From positions 124,001-188,000 of the forward strand of contig NZ_VDUY01000006.1 of the NCBI RefSeq assembly GCF_008039575.1: DNA of 64,000 nt. Direction: 5' to 3'. This stretch comes from Zeimonas arvi (GTDB taxonomy: Bacteria > Pseudomonadota > Gammaproteobacteria > Burkholderiales > Burkholderiaceae_E). The translations under genes were made by a program, and so were the position numbers. This document shows, in pieces, positions 7,657 to 27,527 of the stretch (position 1 is the stretch's first letter; every line of letters starts with the position of its first letter). Under the pieces are notes generated by a model. That model searched no databases, was not told the origin of the DNA, and saw only the letters and a program-made list of their open reading frames with translations.

Positions 7657-8805
7657 ATGAGAATCACCGACCTGCGCGTGCATGTGCTGCAGAGCCCGCT
7701 CGACCCGCCCTTCGCCTTCTCCCAGGGCTGGGTCGGCCGCCGCTCGGCGACTCTGGTCGAAGTCGTGACGGACGGCGGCCTGACCGGCTGGGGCGAAGCC
7801 TTCGCGCAAGGGCTCGAGCCTCCGCAGATCGCCGCCGCGGTCATCGAGCATGCGCTGCGCCCGCTGGTGGTGGGTGCCAATCCGCTCGACACCGAGGTCC
7901 TCTGGCACCGGATGTACCACCAGACCCGCGACTACGGCCGCAAGGGCTCGGTGATCGCGGCCATCAGCGCGGTCGACATCGCCCTGTGGGACCTGGCCGG
8001 CAAGCATTACGGCGAGCCGGTGCACCGCCTGCTGGGCGGCGCCTTCCGGGACCGGGTCCAGCCCTACGCGACCGGCTTCTATCGCCTTCGCGGCCAGGGC
8101 GAGGCGCCCCGCCTGGCCGACGAGGCGCTGGCGCACTTCGAGGCCGGCTTCCGGTTGATGAAGGTCAAGCTCGGCTACGGTGTGGACGACGACATCGCCG
8201 TGATCCGGGCGGTCGCCCGGGCAATCGAGGGCCGCGGCGTCACGCTGATGGCCGACACCAACCACGCCTACGGCCGGGCCGAGGCCCTGCGGCTGGGCTA
8301 CGCGCTCGACGAGCTCGATCTGCGCTGGTACGAGGAGCCGGTGGCGCCCGAGGACATCGACGGCTACTGCGAACTGCGGGCGCGCCTGCGCACGCCGATC
8401 GCCGGCGGCGAGAACGAGCACACGCTGCACGGCTTCCGCGAGCTGCTCGGCCGCCACGCGGTCGACATCGCCCAACCCGACGTGGGCTCCTGCGGCGGGC
8501 TGACCGCCGCCCGCCATATCGTCGCGCTCGCCCAGGCCAACGGGATCGAGGTCAACCCGCATGTCTGGGGCTCGGCGGTGGCGCAGGCTGCCTCGCTGCA
8601 CCTGATCGCGGCCTTGCCGGTGGCCCATCACTCGGTCTTCGCGCGCCCGCCGGTGCTCGAGTACGACCGCTCTTCGCACCCCTTCCGGCGCGAGCTGGTG
8701 ACCGAGCCGATCGAAATGGCCGACGGCGCCGTGCCGGTGCCGCAAGGCCCGGGCCTGGGCATCGCCCTGCGCGTCGAGACCCTGGAACGCTTCCGGATTC
8801 GCTGA
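7657..8805 (+). CDS. Mandelate racemase/muconate lactonizing enzyme family protein (enolase superfamily)
   Basis: A 382-residue enolase-superfamily enzyme that would abstract an alpha-proton from a carboxylate. The capping domain covers about residues 1-125. The barrel has the KxK base pair in LMKVKLGYG, metal ligands in MADTNHAY (Asp), WYEEPV (Glu) and IAGGENEH (Glu), and a catalytic His in EVNPHVWGSAVAQ, which puts it in the mandelate-racemase-like group. The substrate is not evident; sugar-acid dehydratase or racemase are the usual roles. It is divergent from paaA and its start is 20 bp from the operator-like repeat, so co-regulation with aromatic catabolism is possible (inference). Confidence 0.85.
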   Translation: MRITDLRVHVLQSPLDPPFAFSQGWVGRRSATLVEVVTDGGLTGWGEAFAQGLEPPQIAAAVIEHALRPLVVGANPLDTEVLWHRMYHQTRDYGRKGSVIAAISAVDIALWDLAGKHYGEPVHRLLGGAFRDRVQPYATGFYRLRGQGEAPRLADEALAHFEAGFRLMKVKLGYGVDDDIAVIRAVARAIEGRGVTLMADTNHAYGRAEALRLGYALDELDLRWYEEPVAPEDIDGYCELRARLRTPIAGGENEHTLHGFRELLGRHAVDIAQPDVGSCGGLTAARHIVALAQANGIEVNPHVWGSAVAQAASLHLIAALPVAHHSVFARPPVLEYDRSSHPFRRELVTEPIEMADGAVPVPQGPGLGIALRVETLERFRIR

Positions 8806-8844
8806 GCCCGCCTCGCGCCGATGCCGCGCACGATTCGGCGCCAA

Positions 8845-8873
8845 TTGACAGCTTCGCGGAACCGGGACATAAT
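8845..8873 (+). promoter_or_regulatory. Promoter of the tRNA-tuf-secE-nusG transcription unit
   Basis: A consensus TTGACA (8845-8850) and CATAAT (8868-8873) are spaced by exactly 17 bp. The first tRNA begins 13 bp after the -10 box, as expected for a stable-RNA promoter. This is one of the best -35/-10 pairs in the window. Confidence 0.85.
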
Positions 8874-8885
8874 CAGCGGTTCCCT

Positions 8886-8971
8886 GGAGGGGTGCCCGAG
8901 TGGCTAAAGGGGGCAGACTGTAAATCTGTTGGCTTACGCCTACGTTGGTTCGAATCCAACCCCCTCCACCA
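8886..8971 (+). tRNA. tRNA-Tyr (GTA)
   Basis: An 86-nt class II tRNA with a long variable arm. The acceptor stem GGAGGGG (8886-8892) pairs with CCCCTCC (8961-8967), the anticodon loop reads CTGTAAA, the T-loop is GGTTCGAATCC, and the CCA end is encoded at 8969-8971. It is the first member of the tRNA-tuf operon. Confidence 0.97.
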
Positions 8972-9089
8972 GGTTTCTCCGGCGTTCGCCGGGCGTCCGG
9001 GTCTCGGTCGCCGCCGCTTGTCGGTCGCGCGGCGGGCGCGGATGGCCGGTCGGTTGCCGGGTTCCGGGGAGTGCGGTGCGGCAGCCCGG

Positions 9090-9163
9090 GCGGGTGTAGC
9101 TCAATGGTAGAGCAGAAGCCTTCCAAGCTTACGACGAGGGTTCGATTCCCTTCACCCGCTCCA
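9090..9163 (+). tRNA. tRNA-Gly (TCC)
   Basis: A 74-nt tRNA. The acceptor stem GCGGGTG (9090-9096) pairs with CACCCGC (9153-9159), the anticodon is TCC in CTTCCAA, the T-arm contains GGTTCGATTCC, and CCA is encoded at 9161-9163. It lies 118 bp after tRNA-Tyr. Confidence 0.97.
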
Positions 9164-9208
9164 TCCGGCTCCGCGCGGTATCGAGAGATCTGGTCTTTTG
9201 CAGGTTTC

Positions 9209-9283
<75 letters not shown>

Positions 9284-9368
9284 CAATTCGGATTCGCCGG
9301 GAAAGCCTGTCGGCCCGGCGCGATCGCATCGTCATCAGGCTGGCACCATCTAGCATCGGGAGTCTTGC

Positions 9369-10559
<1,191 letters not shown>

Positions 10560-10575
10560 GCAAGGCGAAGGACAC

Positions 10576-10651
10576 AGGGGTATAGCTCAACTGGCAGAGC
10601 GTCGGTCTCCAAAACCGAAGGTTGGGGGTTCGATTCCCTCTGCCCCTGCCA
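10576..10651 (+). tRNA. tRNA-Trp (CCA)
   Basis: A 76-nt tRNA. The acceptor stem AGGGGTA (10576-10582) pairs with TGCCCCT (10641-10647) with one G-U, the anticodon loop is TCTCCAAAA, the T-loop is GGTTCGATTCC, the discriminator base is G, and CCA is encoded at 10649-10651. It lies between tuf and secE. Confidence 0.97.
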
Positions 10652-10666
10652 TCCTCCGCTGCAAGC

Positions 10667-11050
10667 ATGTCGAACCAGGCTGTTGAAACCGTAACGTCCG
10701 GCGCTGACCGGGCCAAGGTCGTCGTCGCCATCGCCGCCGTCGTGGCGGGCGTCGTCGGCTTCTACCTGCTCGCGCAGCAGCCGGCGATCGTCCGCGTGGG
10801 CGCGGTCCTCGCCGGCCTGATCGTCGGCGGGCTGATCGCGTGGACTTCCGGCCCGGGCCAGCGCTTCTTCGCCTTTGCGAAAGACGCGTCGGGCGAGGCC
10901 CGCCGCGTGGTCTGGCCCACTCGCAAGGAAACCACCCAGGTCACGCTGACCGTCTTCGCGTTCGTCGTCGTGATGGCCATTTTCCTGTGGCTGGTCGACA
11001 AGGGGCTCGAGTGGGTCCTGTACGACCTGGTCCTGGGCTGGAAGGGATAA
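10667..11050 (+). CDS. secE: Preprotein translocase subunit SecE
   Basis: Essential inner-membrane subunit of the SecYEG channel. The 127-residue protein is the long form with three membrane helices, two near the N-terminus (about 20-60) and the conserved C-terminal one (about 95-115), preceded by the amphipathic helix EARRVVWPTRKETTQVT. ATG 10667 begins 15 bp after tRNA-Trp. An upstream in-frame ATG lies inside the tRNA and was rejected. nusG starts immediately after the stop codon. Confidence 0.97.
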   Translation: MSNQAVETVTSGADRAKVVVAIAAVVAGVVGFYLLAQQPAIVRVGAVLAGLIVGGLIAWTSGPGQRFFAFAKDASGEARRVVWPTRKETTQVTLTVFAFVVVMAIFLWLVDKGLEWVLYDLVLGWKG

Positions 11051-11584
11051 ATGTCGAAGCGTTGGTATGTCGTGCACGCCTACTCCGGCATGGAGAAGAG
11101 CGTGGCGCGCGCCCTGAAGGAGCGGATCGACCGCGCCGGCATGGCGGACAAGTTCGGGCAGATCCTGGTCCCGACCGAAGAGGTCGTGGAGATCAAGGGC
11201 GGCCAGCGCAAGACCACCGAACGGCGGTTCTTCCCGGGTTACGTGCTCGTCGAGATGGAAATGGACGACGATACCTGGCACCTGGTCAAGAACACGAACA
11301 AGGTCACCGGCTTCGTCGGCGGCGCCGGCAACCGGCCCACGCCGATTTCCGATCGCGAGGTCGAGAAGATCCTCACCCAGATGCAGGAGGGTGTGGAAAA
11401 GCCGCGGCCCAAGACCCTGTTCGAGGTCGGCGAGATGGTCCGCGTCAAGGAAGGCCCGTTCACCGACTTCAACGGCAACGTCGAGGAAGTCAACTACGAG
11501 AAGAGCCGGTTGCGCGTGTCGGTCACGATCTTCGGTCGCGCCACGCCGGTCGAGCTCGAGTTCGGTCAGGTCGAGAAGGTCTGA
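11051..11584 (+). CDS. nusG: Transcription termination/antitermination factor NusG
   Basis: A 177-residue RNA polymerase-bound elongation factor that also contacts Rho and ribosomal protein S10. The N-terminal NGN domain starts [20 protein letters not shown], with [14 protein letters not shown] at the polymerase-binding face. The C-terminal KOW domain includes [16 protein letters not shown]. It starts at the base after the secE stop. Confidence 0.98.
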   Translation: MSKRWYVVHAYSGMEKSVARALKERIDRAGMADKFGQILVPTEEVVEIKGGQRKTTERRFFPGYVLVEMEMDDDTWHLVKNTNKVTGFVGGAGNRPTPISDREVEKILTQMQEGVEKPRPKTLFEVGEMVRVKEGPFTDFNGNVEEVNYEKSRLRVSVTIFGRATPVELEFGQVEKV

Positions 11585-11620
11585 TCCTGCGGCCCGGGCC
11601 TGCCGGGCGCGATGTTTCAG

Positions 11621-11645
11621 GGCGCGCCGCCCCGCGGGGCGCGCC
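11621..11645 (+). other. GC-rich hairpin in the nusG-rplK spacer
   Basis: GGCGCGCC (11621-11628) is repeated at 11638-11645 and is self-complementary, giving an 8-bp stem with a 9-nt loop. No T-tract follows, so it is a poor intrinsic terminator and may be a pause, processing or mRNA-protecting element. The rest of the 146-bp spacer shows no clear promoter. Confidence 0.4.
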
Positions 11646-11730
11646 AGCCGGAGCGATCCGGCGCTTGAGGAGCTCCAGTAGGGTTTCGGCCCGACCGGGC
11701 GTTATCACTCGTCAATCGGAGTAGCCCAAC

Positions 11731-12162
11731 ATGGCGAAGAAGATCGTCGGCTTTGTGAAGCTGCAGGTTCCTGCAGGCAAGGCCAACCCCGCGCCGCCGA
11801 TCGGCCCGGCCCTCGGCCAGCGCGGCCTGAACATCATGGAGTTCTGCAAGGCGTTCAACGCCAAGACCCAGGGCCTGGAGCCCGGTCTCCCGATCCCGGT
11901 GGTGATCACCGCGTTCGCGGACAAGAGCTTCACCTTCATCATGAAGACGCCGCCGGCCACCGTGCTGATCAAGAAGGCGGCAAAGATCGAGAAGGGTTCG
12001 CCGAAGCCCCACACCGACAAGGTCGGCTCGATCACTCGCGCCCAGGCCGAGGAGATCGCCAAGACCAAGATGCCGGACCTCACCGCAGCCGACATGGACG
12101 CGGCGGTTCGCACCATCGCCGGCTCGGCGCGCAGCATCGGCATCACGGTGGAGGGTCTGTAA
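11731..12162 (+). CDS. rplK: 50S ribosomal protein L11
   Basis: A 143-residue protein of the GTPase-associated centre that binds 23S rRNA with L10. The N-terminal proline-rich switch [20 protein letters not shown] and the C-terminal rRNA-binding domain are intact. It is followed with no gap by rplA. Confidence 0.98.
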   Translation: MAKKIVGFVKLQVPAGKANPAPPIGPALGQRGLNIMEFCKAFNAKTQGLEPGLPIPVVITAFADKSFTFIMKTPPATVLIKKAAKIEKGSPKPHTDKVGSITRAQAEEIAKTKMPDLTAADMDAAVRTIAGSARSIGITVEGL

Positions 12163-12873
12163 ATGGCCAAGCTTTCCAAGCGCACGCAGGCGATCCGCGC
12201 CAAGATCGATCGCCAGAAGCCCTACCCGCTGGCCGACGCGCTGGCGCTGGTCAAGGAATGCGCGGTCGCCAAGTTCGACGAGTCGATCGACGTCGCCGTC
12301 CAGCTGGGCGTGGATCCCAAGAAATCCGACCAGGTCGTTCGCGGCTCGGTCGTGCTGCCCGCCGGCACCGGCAAGTCGGTCCGCGTGGCCGTCTTCACGC
12401 AGGGCGACAAGGTCGAGGCCGCCAAGGCCGCCGGCGCCGATATCGTCGGCATGGAAGACCTGGCCGAACAGGTCAAGGCCGGCAACCTGAACTTCGACGT
12501 GGTGATCGCCTCGCCCGACGCGATGCGCATCGTCGGCACGCTGGGCCAGATCCTCGGCCCGCGCGGCCTGATGCCGAACCCGAAGGTCGGCACCGTCACG
12601 CCCGACGTGGCCACCGCGGTCAGGAACGCCAAGGCCGGCCAGGTGCAGTACCGCACCGACAAGGCGGGGATCATCCACGCCACGATCGGCCGCGCGTCCT
12701 TCGACGTCGAGCAGCTCGGCACCAACGTTCGTGCCCTGGTCGAAGCCCTCAACCGGGCCCGACCGGCGAGCGCGAAAGGCATCTACCTGCGCAAGGTGGC
12801 CCTGTCGAGCACGATGGGCGTCGGCGTCAAGGTCGATCCCGCAGCATTCACCGCGGCCGCGACGGCGGCCTGA
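12163..12873 (+). CDS. rplA: 50S ribosomal protein L1
   Basis: A 236-residue protein of the L1 stalk, involved in release of deacylated tRNA. Diagnostic segments are [31 protein letters not shown] and the C-terminal [20 protein letters not shown]. In related bacteria L1 represses its own rplK-rplA mRNA (family knowledge). The start directly follows the rplK stop. Confidence 0.98.
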   Translation: MAKLSKRTQAIRAKIDRQKPYPLADALALVKECAVAKFDESIDVAVQLGVDPKKSDQVVRGSVVLPAGTGKSVRVAVFTQGDKVEAAKAAGADIVGMEDLAEQVKAGNLNFDVVIASPDAMRIVGTLGQILGPRGLMPNPKVGTVTPDVATAVRNAKAGQVQYRTDKAGIIHATIGRASFDVEQLGTNVRALVEALNRARPASAKGIYLRKVALSSTMGVGVKVDPAAFTAAATAA

Positions 12874-13234
12874 CGCGGAAGCATTCAACGTACTTTGGGC
12901 CGTTCGTGCGGCCCGGAAGGCGAGGCGGGGACGCCCGCAGCGCTTTCCGGTCGCCCGGGCGGGTTGTCAAAGACCGCAGGGGGACGCCCGATGTCCGCAT
13001 CCGGCACCTTAATGCGCCTCGCGAAACCGGTCGGCCTCGTCGGCCGGCGCCGCGAACGCCCCTGCGCAGATGGCGGTCCCGAAGCGAGAGTTTTCAGGAT
13101 GACCCGGTATCCGTATCGGGTTGCGAAGGAACTCACACTCGGTCGCCGTGTAGAAACGGGCGCCTGCGCCTGATCCCGTTCGAGCCGCCGCGCGCGGCGG
13201 GGCGGGGCAAGGGCACCCATACTGGAGCAAGACC
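12874..13234 (+). promoter_or_regulatory. rplJ leader (candidate L10-responsive region), 361 bp without a gene
   Basis: There is no coding frame of interest in this spacer. Near its end are two perfect hairpins: AACGGG (13155-13160) with CCCGTT (13175-13180), and CCGCCG-CGCG-CGGCGG (13185-13200), the latter 34 bp before the rplJ start. In other bacteria the L10-L12 complex binds a leader here and represses rplJL (established). Position supports the same role, but I cannot show the kink-turn. No confident promoter was found. Confidence 0.5.
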
Positions 13235-13765
13235 GTGGCTCTCAATCGAGAAGAGAAAGCGGCAGTCGTCGCCGAAGTCTCCGCCGAAGTGGCGAAGGCC
13301 CAGTCGATCATTGTCGCCGAGTACCGTGGTCTGGAAGTCGGAGCGATCACCGCCCTGCGCAAGCAGGCGCGGGAGCAAGGTGTCTACCTGCGTGTCCTGA
13401 AAAACACGCTGGCCCGCCGCGCGGTCACCGGCACGCCGTTCGAGAAGCTGTCCGACCAGCTGGTCGGCCCGCTGATCTACGGCCTGTCGAGCGATCCGGT
13501 GGCGGCTGCCAAGGTGCTGAACGCCTTCGCCAAGGACAACGACAAGCTCGTGCTGAAGGCCGGAGCGATGCCCAATGCCGTTCTCGACGCGAACGGTGTG
13601 AAGGCTCTCGCGACCATGCCCAGCCGGGAAGAGTTGCTGGCGAAGCTGCTCGGCACGATGCAGGCGCCGATCGCGACCTTCGTCCGCACGCTCAACGAAG
13701 TCCCCGGAAGGTTCGTCCGCACCATGGCGGCCGTCCGCGACCAGAAAGAGCAGGCGGGCGCCTGA
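13235..13765 (+). CDS. rplJ: 50S ribosomal protein L10
   Basis: The 176-residue stalk base protein that anchors L7/L12 dimers to the ribosome. It starts at GTG 13235 with [12 protein letters not shown], matching the family N-terminus. The rRNA-binding block [19 protein letters not shown] and the C-terminal L12-binding helix are present. It is 69 bp upstream of rplL. Confidence 0.97.
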   Translation: MALNREEKAAVVAEVSAEVAKAQSIIVAEYRGLEVGAITALRKQAREQGVYLRVLKNTLARRAVTGTPFEKLSDQLVGPLIYGLSSDPVAAAKVLNAFAKDNDKLVLKAGAMPNAVLDANGVKALATMPSREELLAKLLGTMQAPIATFVRTLNEVPGRFVRTMAAVRDQKEQAGA

Positions 13766-13834
13766 CGCTTCGCGCGCCAGGCAACCCGATTTCCAGATTC
13801 ATCGCAACCCATTGATTCGTACGGAGTAAACAAA

Positions 13835-14218
13835 ATGGCCCTGAACAAGGAAGAGATCCTCGACGCAGTCGCCGGCATGTCGGTGCTCGAGCTGTCGGAG
13901 CTGATCAAGCTGATGGAAGACAAGTTCGGCGTGTCGGCTGCTGCCGCCGCCGTCGCCGTCGCGGCCCCGGCCGCCGGCGGTGCCGCCGCCCCGGCTGCCG
14001 AAGAGCAGACCGAGTTCACCGTGATCCTCGGCGCCGCCGGCGAGAAGAAGGTCGAGGTGATCAAGGTCGTTCGTGCCGCCACCGGCCTGGGTCTGAAGGA
14101 AGCCAAGGACCTGGTCGACGGTGCGCCGAAGCCCGTCAAGGAAGGCATCAGCAAGGCCGACGCCGAGGCGCTGAAGAAGCAGCTCGAGGACGCCGGCGCG
14201 AAGGTCGAGCTCAAGTAA
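13835..14218 (+). CDS. rplL: 50S ribosomal protein L7/L12
   Basis: The 127-residue stalk protein that recruits translation GTPases. The N-terminal dimerisation helix ([16 protein letters not shown]), an Ala-rich hinge (about 38-55) and the C-terminal factor-binding domain ([23 protein letters not shown]) are all clear. Its TAA stop lies in the loop of an 8-bp perfect hairpin (14205-14229). Confidence 0.98.
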   Translation: MALNKEEILDAVAGMSVLELSELIKLMEDKFGVSAAAAAVAVAAPAAGGAAAPAAEEQTEFTVILGAAGEKKVEVIKVVRAATGLGLKEAKDLVDGAPKPVKEGISKADAEALKKQLEDAGAKVELK

Positions 14219-14271
14219 TCCGAGCTCGAGCAGCGCACAGCTTGCAAGCACTGCTTTCGCGGCGCCCGGAC

Positions 14272-14306
14272 GCCGCCCGCCCGACGGGGCGGGCGGCTCC
14301 GGGTTT
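14272..14306 (+). terminator. Attenuator-like hairpin between rplL and rpoB
   Basis: GCCGCCCGCCC (14272-14282) and GGGCGGGCGGC (14287-14297) form an 11-bp perfect stem with a GACG tetraloop, followed by TCCGGGTTTT. Most bacteria carry a partial terminator here that lowers rpoBC transcription relative to rplJL (established for the operon). The imperfect T-tail fits leaky termination. Confidence 0.65.
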
Positions 14307-14412
14307 TCGCGTCTGCGCGCGGCACGCGGCATGCCGGTTCCCAGCGAGCCGGCATCCCACGTTCTGCGCAGGAATCCCTGCCCCACTTGTCTGAACAAGA
14401 CACGGAGTGTCC

Positions 14413-18534
<4,122 letters not shown>

Positions 18535-18568
18535 GGCCACCGCCCGATACAGGATTCAGGAGCAGCAA

Positions 18569-22798
<4,230 letters not shown>

Positions 22799-22804
22799 TC
22801 CGGG

Positions 22805-22830
22805 GGCGCGCCGGCCCCGTTCGGCGCGCC
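22805..22830 (+). terminator. Weak terminator candidate after rpoC
   Basis: GGCGCGCCG (22805-22813) and CGGCGCGCC (22822-22830) form a perfect 9-bp stem with an 8-nt loop just after the rpoC stop. No T-tract follows, so it may be a Rho-dependent stop, a pause or an mRNA end protector. A new promoter begins 22 bp further on. Confidence 0.4.
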
Positions 22831-22851
22831 GCATCGGATGCCTCCGGGTGC

Positions 22852-22880
22852 TTGCCGGAATGTCCCGTCCAGTCTATACT
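22852..22880 (+). promoter_or_regulatory. rpsL (str operon) promoter
   Basis: TTGCCG (22852-22857) and TATACT (22875-22880) are spaced by 17 bp. The -10 box lies in the inverted repeat CCAGT-CTAT-ACTGG. Initiation near 22887 would give a leader of about 190 nt before rpsL. Confidence 0.75.
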
Positions 22881-22940
22881 GGCGGGCTTTCCGGTAAGTC
22901 CGGAGGAAGTTTTTCGTTTCCGGCCCCCGGTTGGGGTGGC

Positions 22941-23009
22941 GGGAACACCAGGAGTTCCCGGCGCAGGGCGCCGGAAATGTACGACTCCCGGCGTGCGTAA
23001 CGCCGGGAG
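22941..23009 (+). promoter_or_regulatory. Structured rpsL leader
   Basis: Three perfect hairpins follow the rpsL promoter: GGGAAC/GTTCCC (22941-22946 with 22954-22959), CCGGCGC/GCGCCGG (22958-22964 with 22968-22974) and CTCCCGGCG/CGCCGGGAG (22985-22993 with 23001-23009). The first two share two bases, so they are mutually exclusive. This layout could switch, but no ligand is known to me. Confidence 0.45.
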
Positions 23010-23074
23010 GGCCAGCGGCGCAATCGATCGCCGCCGCCCCAGGGGCGAAACAGGCAACACAAGGATCAACGCAG

Positions 23075-23452
23075 ATGCCTACCATCAACCAGCTCGTGCG
23101 TCAGGGTCGCGAGTCGGAAGTCGTCAAGAGCAAGAGCCCGGCGCTGCAGGACTGCCCGCAGCGTCGCGGCGTCTGCACCCGCGTCTACACCACGACCCCG
23201 AAGAAGCCGAACTCGGCGCTCCGGAAGGTCGCCAAGGTGCGCCTGACCAACGGCTTCGAGGTCATTTCGTACATCGGTGGTGAAGGGCACAACCTGCAGG
23301 AGCACTCGGTCGTGCTGATTCGCGGCGGTCGCGTCAAGGACCTGCCGGGTGTCCGTTACCACATCGTTCGCGGCTCGCTCGACCTCCAGGGGGTCAAGGA
23401 CCGCAAGCAGGCCCGCTCCAAGTACGGCGCCAAGCGCCCGAAGAAGGCCTGA
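23075..23452 (+). CDS. rpsL: 30S ribosomal protein S12
   Basis: A 125-residue decoding-centre protein. The start [13 protein letters not shown] and the motif [19 protein letters not shown] are diagnostic. The streptomycin-sensitivity lysines K43 and the one in [13 protein letters not shown] are wild type. A longer in-frame extension upstream lies in the hairpin-rich leader and is not S12-like. Confidence 0.98.
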   Translation: MPTINQLVRQGRESEVVKSKSPALQDCPQRRGVCTRVYTTTPKKPNSALRKVAKVRLTNGFEVISYIGGEGHNLQEHSVVLIRGGRVKDLPGVRYHIVRGSLDLQGVKDRKQARSKYGAKRPKKA

Positions 23453-23472
23453 TCTTTTCTTCCAGGGCGAGG

Positions 23473-23510
23473 GCGCGAGCCGGTTTTCCGGGGCTCGCGC
23501 TCTTGCTTTT
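23473..23510 (+). terminator. Intrinsic terminator-like hairpin between rpsL and rpsG
   Basis: GCGCGAGCC (23473-23481) and GGCTCGCGC (23492-23500) form a perfect 9-bp stem with a 10-nt loop, followed by TCTTGCTTTT. It begins 20 bp after the rpsL stop. The 213-bp rpsL-rpsG spacer is long for this operon, and I find no obvious promoter before rpsG, so the hairpin may act as an attenuator. Confidence 0.65.
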
Positions 23511-23665
23511 CCGGGGCGCACTGCGCAGCGGCCATCGGCCGTGGCGCCGGGCGTCCAGTAAGCGGTCGCTCCCGGGTTCGCCAGTCGGCGGAACGAGTCG
23601 GGCGGCCACGCCGGCGAGGCGCGTGGTGTGCGTTGCCGGCGAGCTGAATCAGAGAGGTGATTCCA

Positions 23666-24136
23666 ATGCCACGTCGTCGCGAAGTTCCCAAGCGTGAGAT
23701 CCTGCCCGACCCGCTGTACGGCAGCGTCGAGGTCTCGAAGTTCGTCAACGTCATGATGCTCGACGGCAAGAAGGCCGTTGCCGAGCGCATGCTGTACGGC
23801 GCCTTCGAGCAGATCCGCAGCAAGTCCGGCAAGGACCCCCTCGAAGTCTTCGGGCAGGCCCTGCAGAACACGCGCCCGATGGTCGAGGTCAAGAGTCGTC
23901 GCGTGGGCGGCGCGAACTACCAGGTGCCGGTCGAGGTGCGTCCCGTGCGCCGGCTGGCTCTGGCGATGCGCTGGCTGCGCGAGGCTGCCAAGAAGCGTGG
24001 CGAGAAGTCGATGGGCCTGCGCCTGGCCAACGAGCTGATGGAAGCGGCCGAGAACCGCGGCGGCGCGGTCAAGAAGCGCGACGAGGTCCATCGCATGGCC
24101 GAGGCGAACAAGGCGTTCTCGCACTTCCGCTTCTGA
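23666..24136 (+). CDS. rpsG: 30S ribosomal protein S7
   Basis: The 156-residue protein that nucleates 30S head assembly. It starts [16 protein letters not shown] and contains [21 protein letters not shown] and a terminal AFSHFRF. ATG 23666 follows AGAGAGGTG. In enterobacteria S7 represses the str operon by binding the rpsL-rpsG spacer (established); the long spacer here could hold a similar site. Confidence 0.98.
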   Translation: MPRRREVPKREILPDPLYGSVEVSKFVNVMMLDGKKAVAERMLYGAFEQIRSKSGKDPLEVFGQALQNTRPMVEVKSRRVGGANYQVPVEVRPVRRLALAMRWLREAAKKRGEKSMGLRLANELMEAAENRGGAVKKRDEVHRMAEANKAFSHFRF

Positions 24137-24162
24137 CGCCACAACATCCAAGAGAAGTAATC

Positions 24163-26268
24163 ATGGCTCGCAAGACTCCCATCGAGCGGTACCGCAACAT
24201 CGGCATTTCCGCTCATATCGACGCCGGCAAGACGACCACCACCGAGCGCATCCTGTTCTACACGGGTGTGAACCACAAGCTCGGCGAGGTGCACGACGGC
24301 GCAGCGACCACCGACTGGATGGAGCAGGAGCAGGAGCGCGGCATCACGATCACGTCGGCCGCCGTCACCTGCTTCTGGAAGGGCATGGACCTCTCGCTGC
24401 CCGAGCACCGGATCAACATCATCGACACCCCGGGGCACGTCGACTTCACGATCGAGGTCGAGCGTTCCATGCGCGTGCTCGACGGCGCGTGCATGGTGTA
24501 TTGCGCCGTGGGCGGCGTGCAGCCGCAGTCCGAGACCGTCTGGCGCCAGGCGAACAAGTACGGCGTGCCGCGCCTCGCGTTCGTCAACAAGATGGACCGG
24601 ATGGGCGCCAACTTCTTCAAGGTCTACGACCAGATGCGGCTTCGCCTGAAGGCGAATCCGGTGCCCATCGTCGTGCCGATCGGCGCCGAGGAGGGCTTCA
24701 GGGGCGTCGTGGACCTGCTCAAGATGAAGGCCATCCTCTGGGACGAGGCCTCGCAGGGCATGAAGTTCGACTACGCCGACATTCCGGCCGAGCTCGTCGA
24801 GACCTGCAACAAGTGGCGCGAGAACATGGTCGAGGCTGCCGCCGAGGCCGACGAGGAACTGATGAACAAGTACCTCGAGGAAGGCGATCTTCCCGAGGAC
24901 CTGATCAAGCAGGGCCTGCGCAAGCGCACGATCGCCGGCGAGATCCAGCCGATGCTGTGCGGCACGGCGTTCAAGAACAAGGGCGTGCAGCGCATGCTCG
25001 ACGCGGTCATCGAGTTCCTGCCTTCCCCGGTCGACATCCCTCCGGTCGCGGGCCACGACCTGAACGACGTCGAGATCGTCCGCGAGGCCGACGACGGCGA
25101 GAAGTTCTCGGCGCTGGCGTTCAAGCTGATGACCGACCCCTTCGTCGGCCAGCTGACCTTCATCCGAGTCTACTCGGGCGTGCTGAACTCGGGCGATACC
25201 GTCCTGAACTCGATCAAGGGCAAGAAGGAGCGCATCGGCCGCCTGCTGCAGATGCACGCCAACAACCGCGAAGAGATCAAGGAAGTCCGCGCGGGCGACA
25301 TCGCCGCGGCCGTCGGCCTGAAGGACGTCACCACCGGCGAGACGCTGTCGGATGTGGAGTCGCCGATCATCCTCGAGCGCATGGAGTTCCCCGAGCCGGT
25401 GATCTCGCAGGCGGTCGAGCCCAAGACCAAGGCCGACCAGGAAAAGATGGGCATCGCGCTGGGTCGCCTGGCCCAGGAAGACCCGTCATTCCGCGTGCGC
25501 ACCGACGAGGAGTCGGGCCAGACCATCATCTCGGGCATGGGCGAACTGCACCTCGAGATCATCGTCGACCGCATGAAGCGCGAGTTCGGCGTCGAGGCCT
25601 CGGTGGGCAAGCCCCAGGTCGCGTACCGCGAGACCATTCGCAAGACCTGCGAAGAGGTCGAGGGCAAGTTCATCAAGCAGTCGGGCGGTCGCGGCCAGTA
25701 CGGCCACGTCGTGCTCAAGCTCGAGCCGCTCGAGCCCGGCGGCCCGAACTTCGAGTTCGTCGACGCGATCAAGGGCGGCGTGGTGCCGCGCGAGTTCATC
25801 CCCGCGGTCCAGAAGGGCATCGAGGAAACGCTCCCGTCGGGCGTGCTGGCCGGCTACCCGGTCGTGAACGTCAAGGCCACCCTGTTCTTCGGCTCCTACC
25901 ACGACGTGGACTCGAACGAGAACGCGTTCAAGCAGGCCGGCTCGATCGCCTTCAAGGAAGGCATGCGACGCGCCAGCCCGGTGCTGCTCGAGCCGATGAT
26001 GTCGGTCGAGGTCGAGACGCCCGAGGACTACGCCGGCACGGTCATGGGCGACCTGTCGTCGCGCCGGGGCATGGTCCAGGGCATGGAAGACATGGTCGGC
26101 GGCGGCAAGGCGATTCGCGCCGAGGTGCCGCTGTCGGAGATGTTCGGCTACGCCACCACGCTGCGCTCGCTGACCCAGGGTCGCGCGACGTACACGATGG
26201 AGTTCAAGCAATACGCCGAGGCGCCGAAGAACGTCGCCGAGGCGATCATTTCGGCGCGCGGCAAGTAA
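24163..26268 (+). CDS. fusA: Elongation factor G
   Basis: The 701-residue translocase GTPase. G-motifs AHIDAGKTT (17-25), DTPGHVDF and NKMDR are intact, followed by domains II-V with the conserved [11 protein letters not shown] of domain IV. It lies 26 bp after rpsG and 56 bp before the second tuf gene, the standard str operon order. Confidence 0.99.
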   Translation: MARKTPIERYRNIGISAHIDAGKTTTTERILFYTGVNHKLGEVHDGAATTDWMEQEQERGITITSAAVTCFWKGMDLSLPEHRINIIDTPGHVDFTIEVERSMRVLDGACMVYCAVGGVQPQSETVWRQANKYGVPRLAFVNKMDRMGANFFKVYDQMRLRLKANPVPIVVPIGAEEGFRGVVDLLKMKAILWDEASQGMKFDYADIPAELVETCNKWRENMVEAAAEADEELMNKYLEEGDLPEDLIKQGLRKRTIAGEIQPMLCGTAFKNKGVQRMLDAVIEFLPSPVDIPPVAGHDLNDVEIVREADDGEKFSALAFKLMTDPFVGQLTFIRVYSGVLNSGDTVLNSIKGKKERIGRLLQMHANNREEIKEVRAGDIAAAVGLKDVTTGETLSDVESPIILERMEFPEPVISQAVEPKTKADQEKMGIALGRLAQEDPSFRVRTDEESGQTIISGMGELHLEIIVDRMKREFGVEASVGKPQVAYRETIRKTCEEVEGKFIKQSGGRGQYGHVVLKLEPLEPGGPNFEFVDAIKGGVVPREFIPAVQKGIEETLPSGVLAGYPVVNVKATLFFGSYHDVDSNENAFKQAGSIAFKEGMRRASPVLLEPMMSVEVETPEDYAGTVMGDLSSRRGMVQGMEDMVGGGKAIRAEVPLSEMFGYATTLRSLTQGRATYTMEFKQYAEAPKNVAEAIISARGK

Positions 26269-26324
26269 GGCGCTGCGCGGCGCAACGGTAGATTCAAGAC
26301 ATTCGCTGAGAATCGGAGTTTCAG

Positions 26325-27515
<1,191 letters not shown>

Positions 27516-27527
27516 AAGACAGAGAAG

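Noticed and set aside
10622-10666. Upstream start for secE
   Set aside because: It would place the first codons inside tRNA-Trp. The protein family starts at MSNQ.
11621-11645. Intrinsic terminator after nusG
   Set aside because: The 8-bp stem has no T-tract, so I list it only as a hairpin.
14407-14412. A GTG start for rpoB two codons upstream of ATG 14413
   Set aside because: It would overlap the ribosome-binding GGAG. The ATG is correctly spaced.
22931-23074. In-frame N-terminal extension of rpsL
   Set aside because: The extension lies in the hairpin-rich leader and has no similarity to S12, which begins MPTINQLV.
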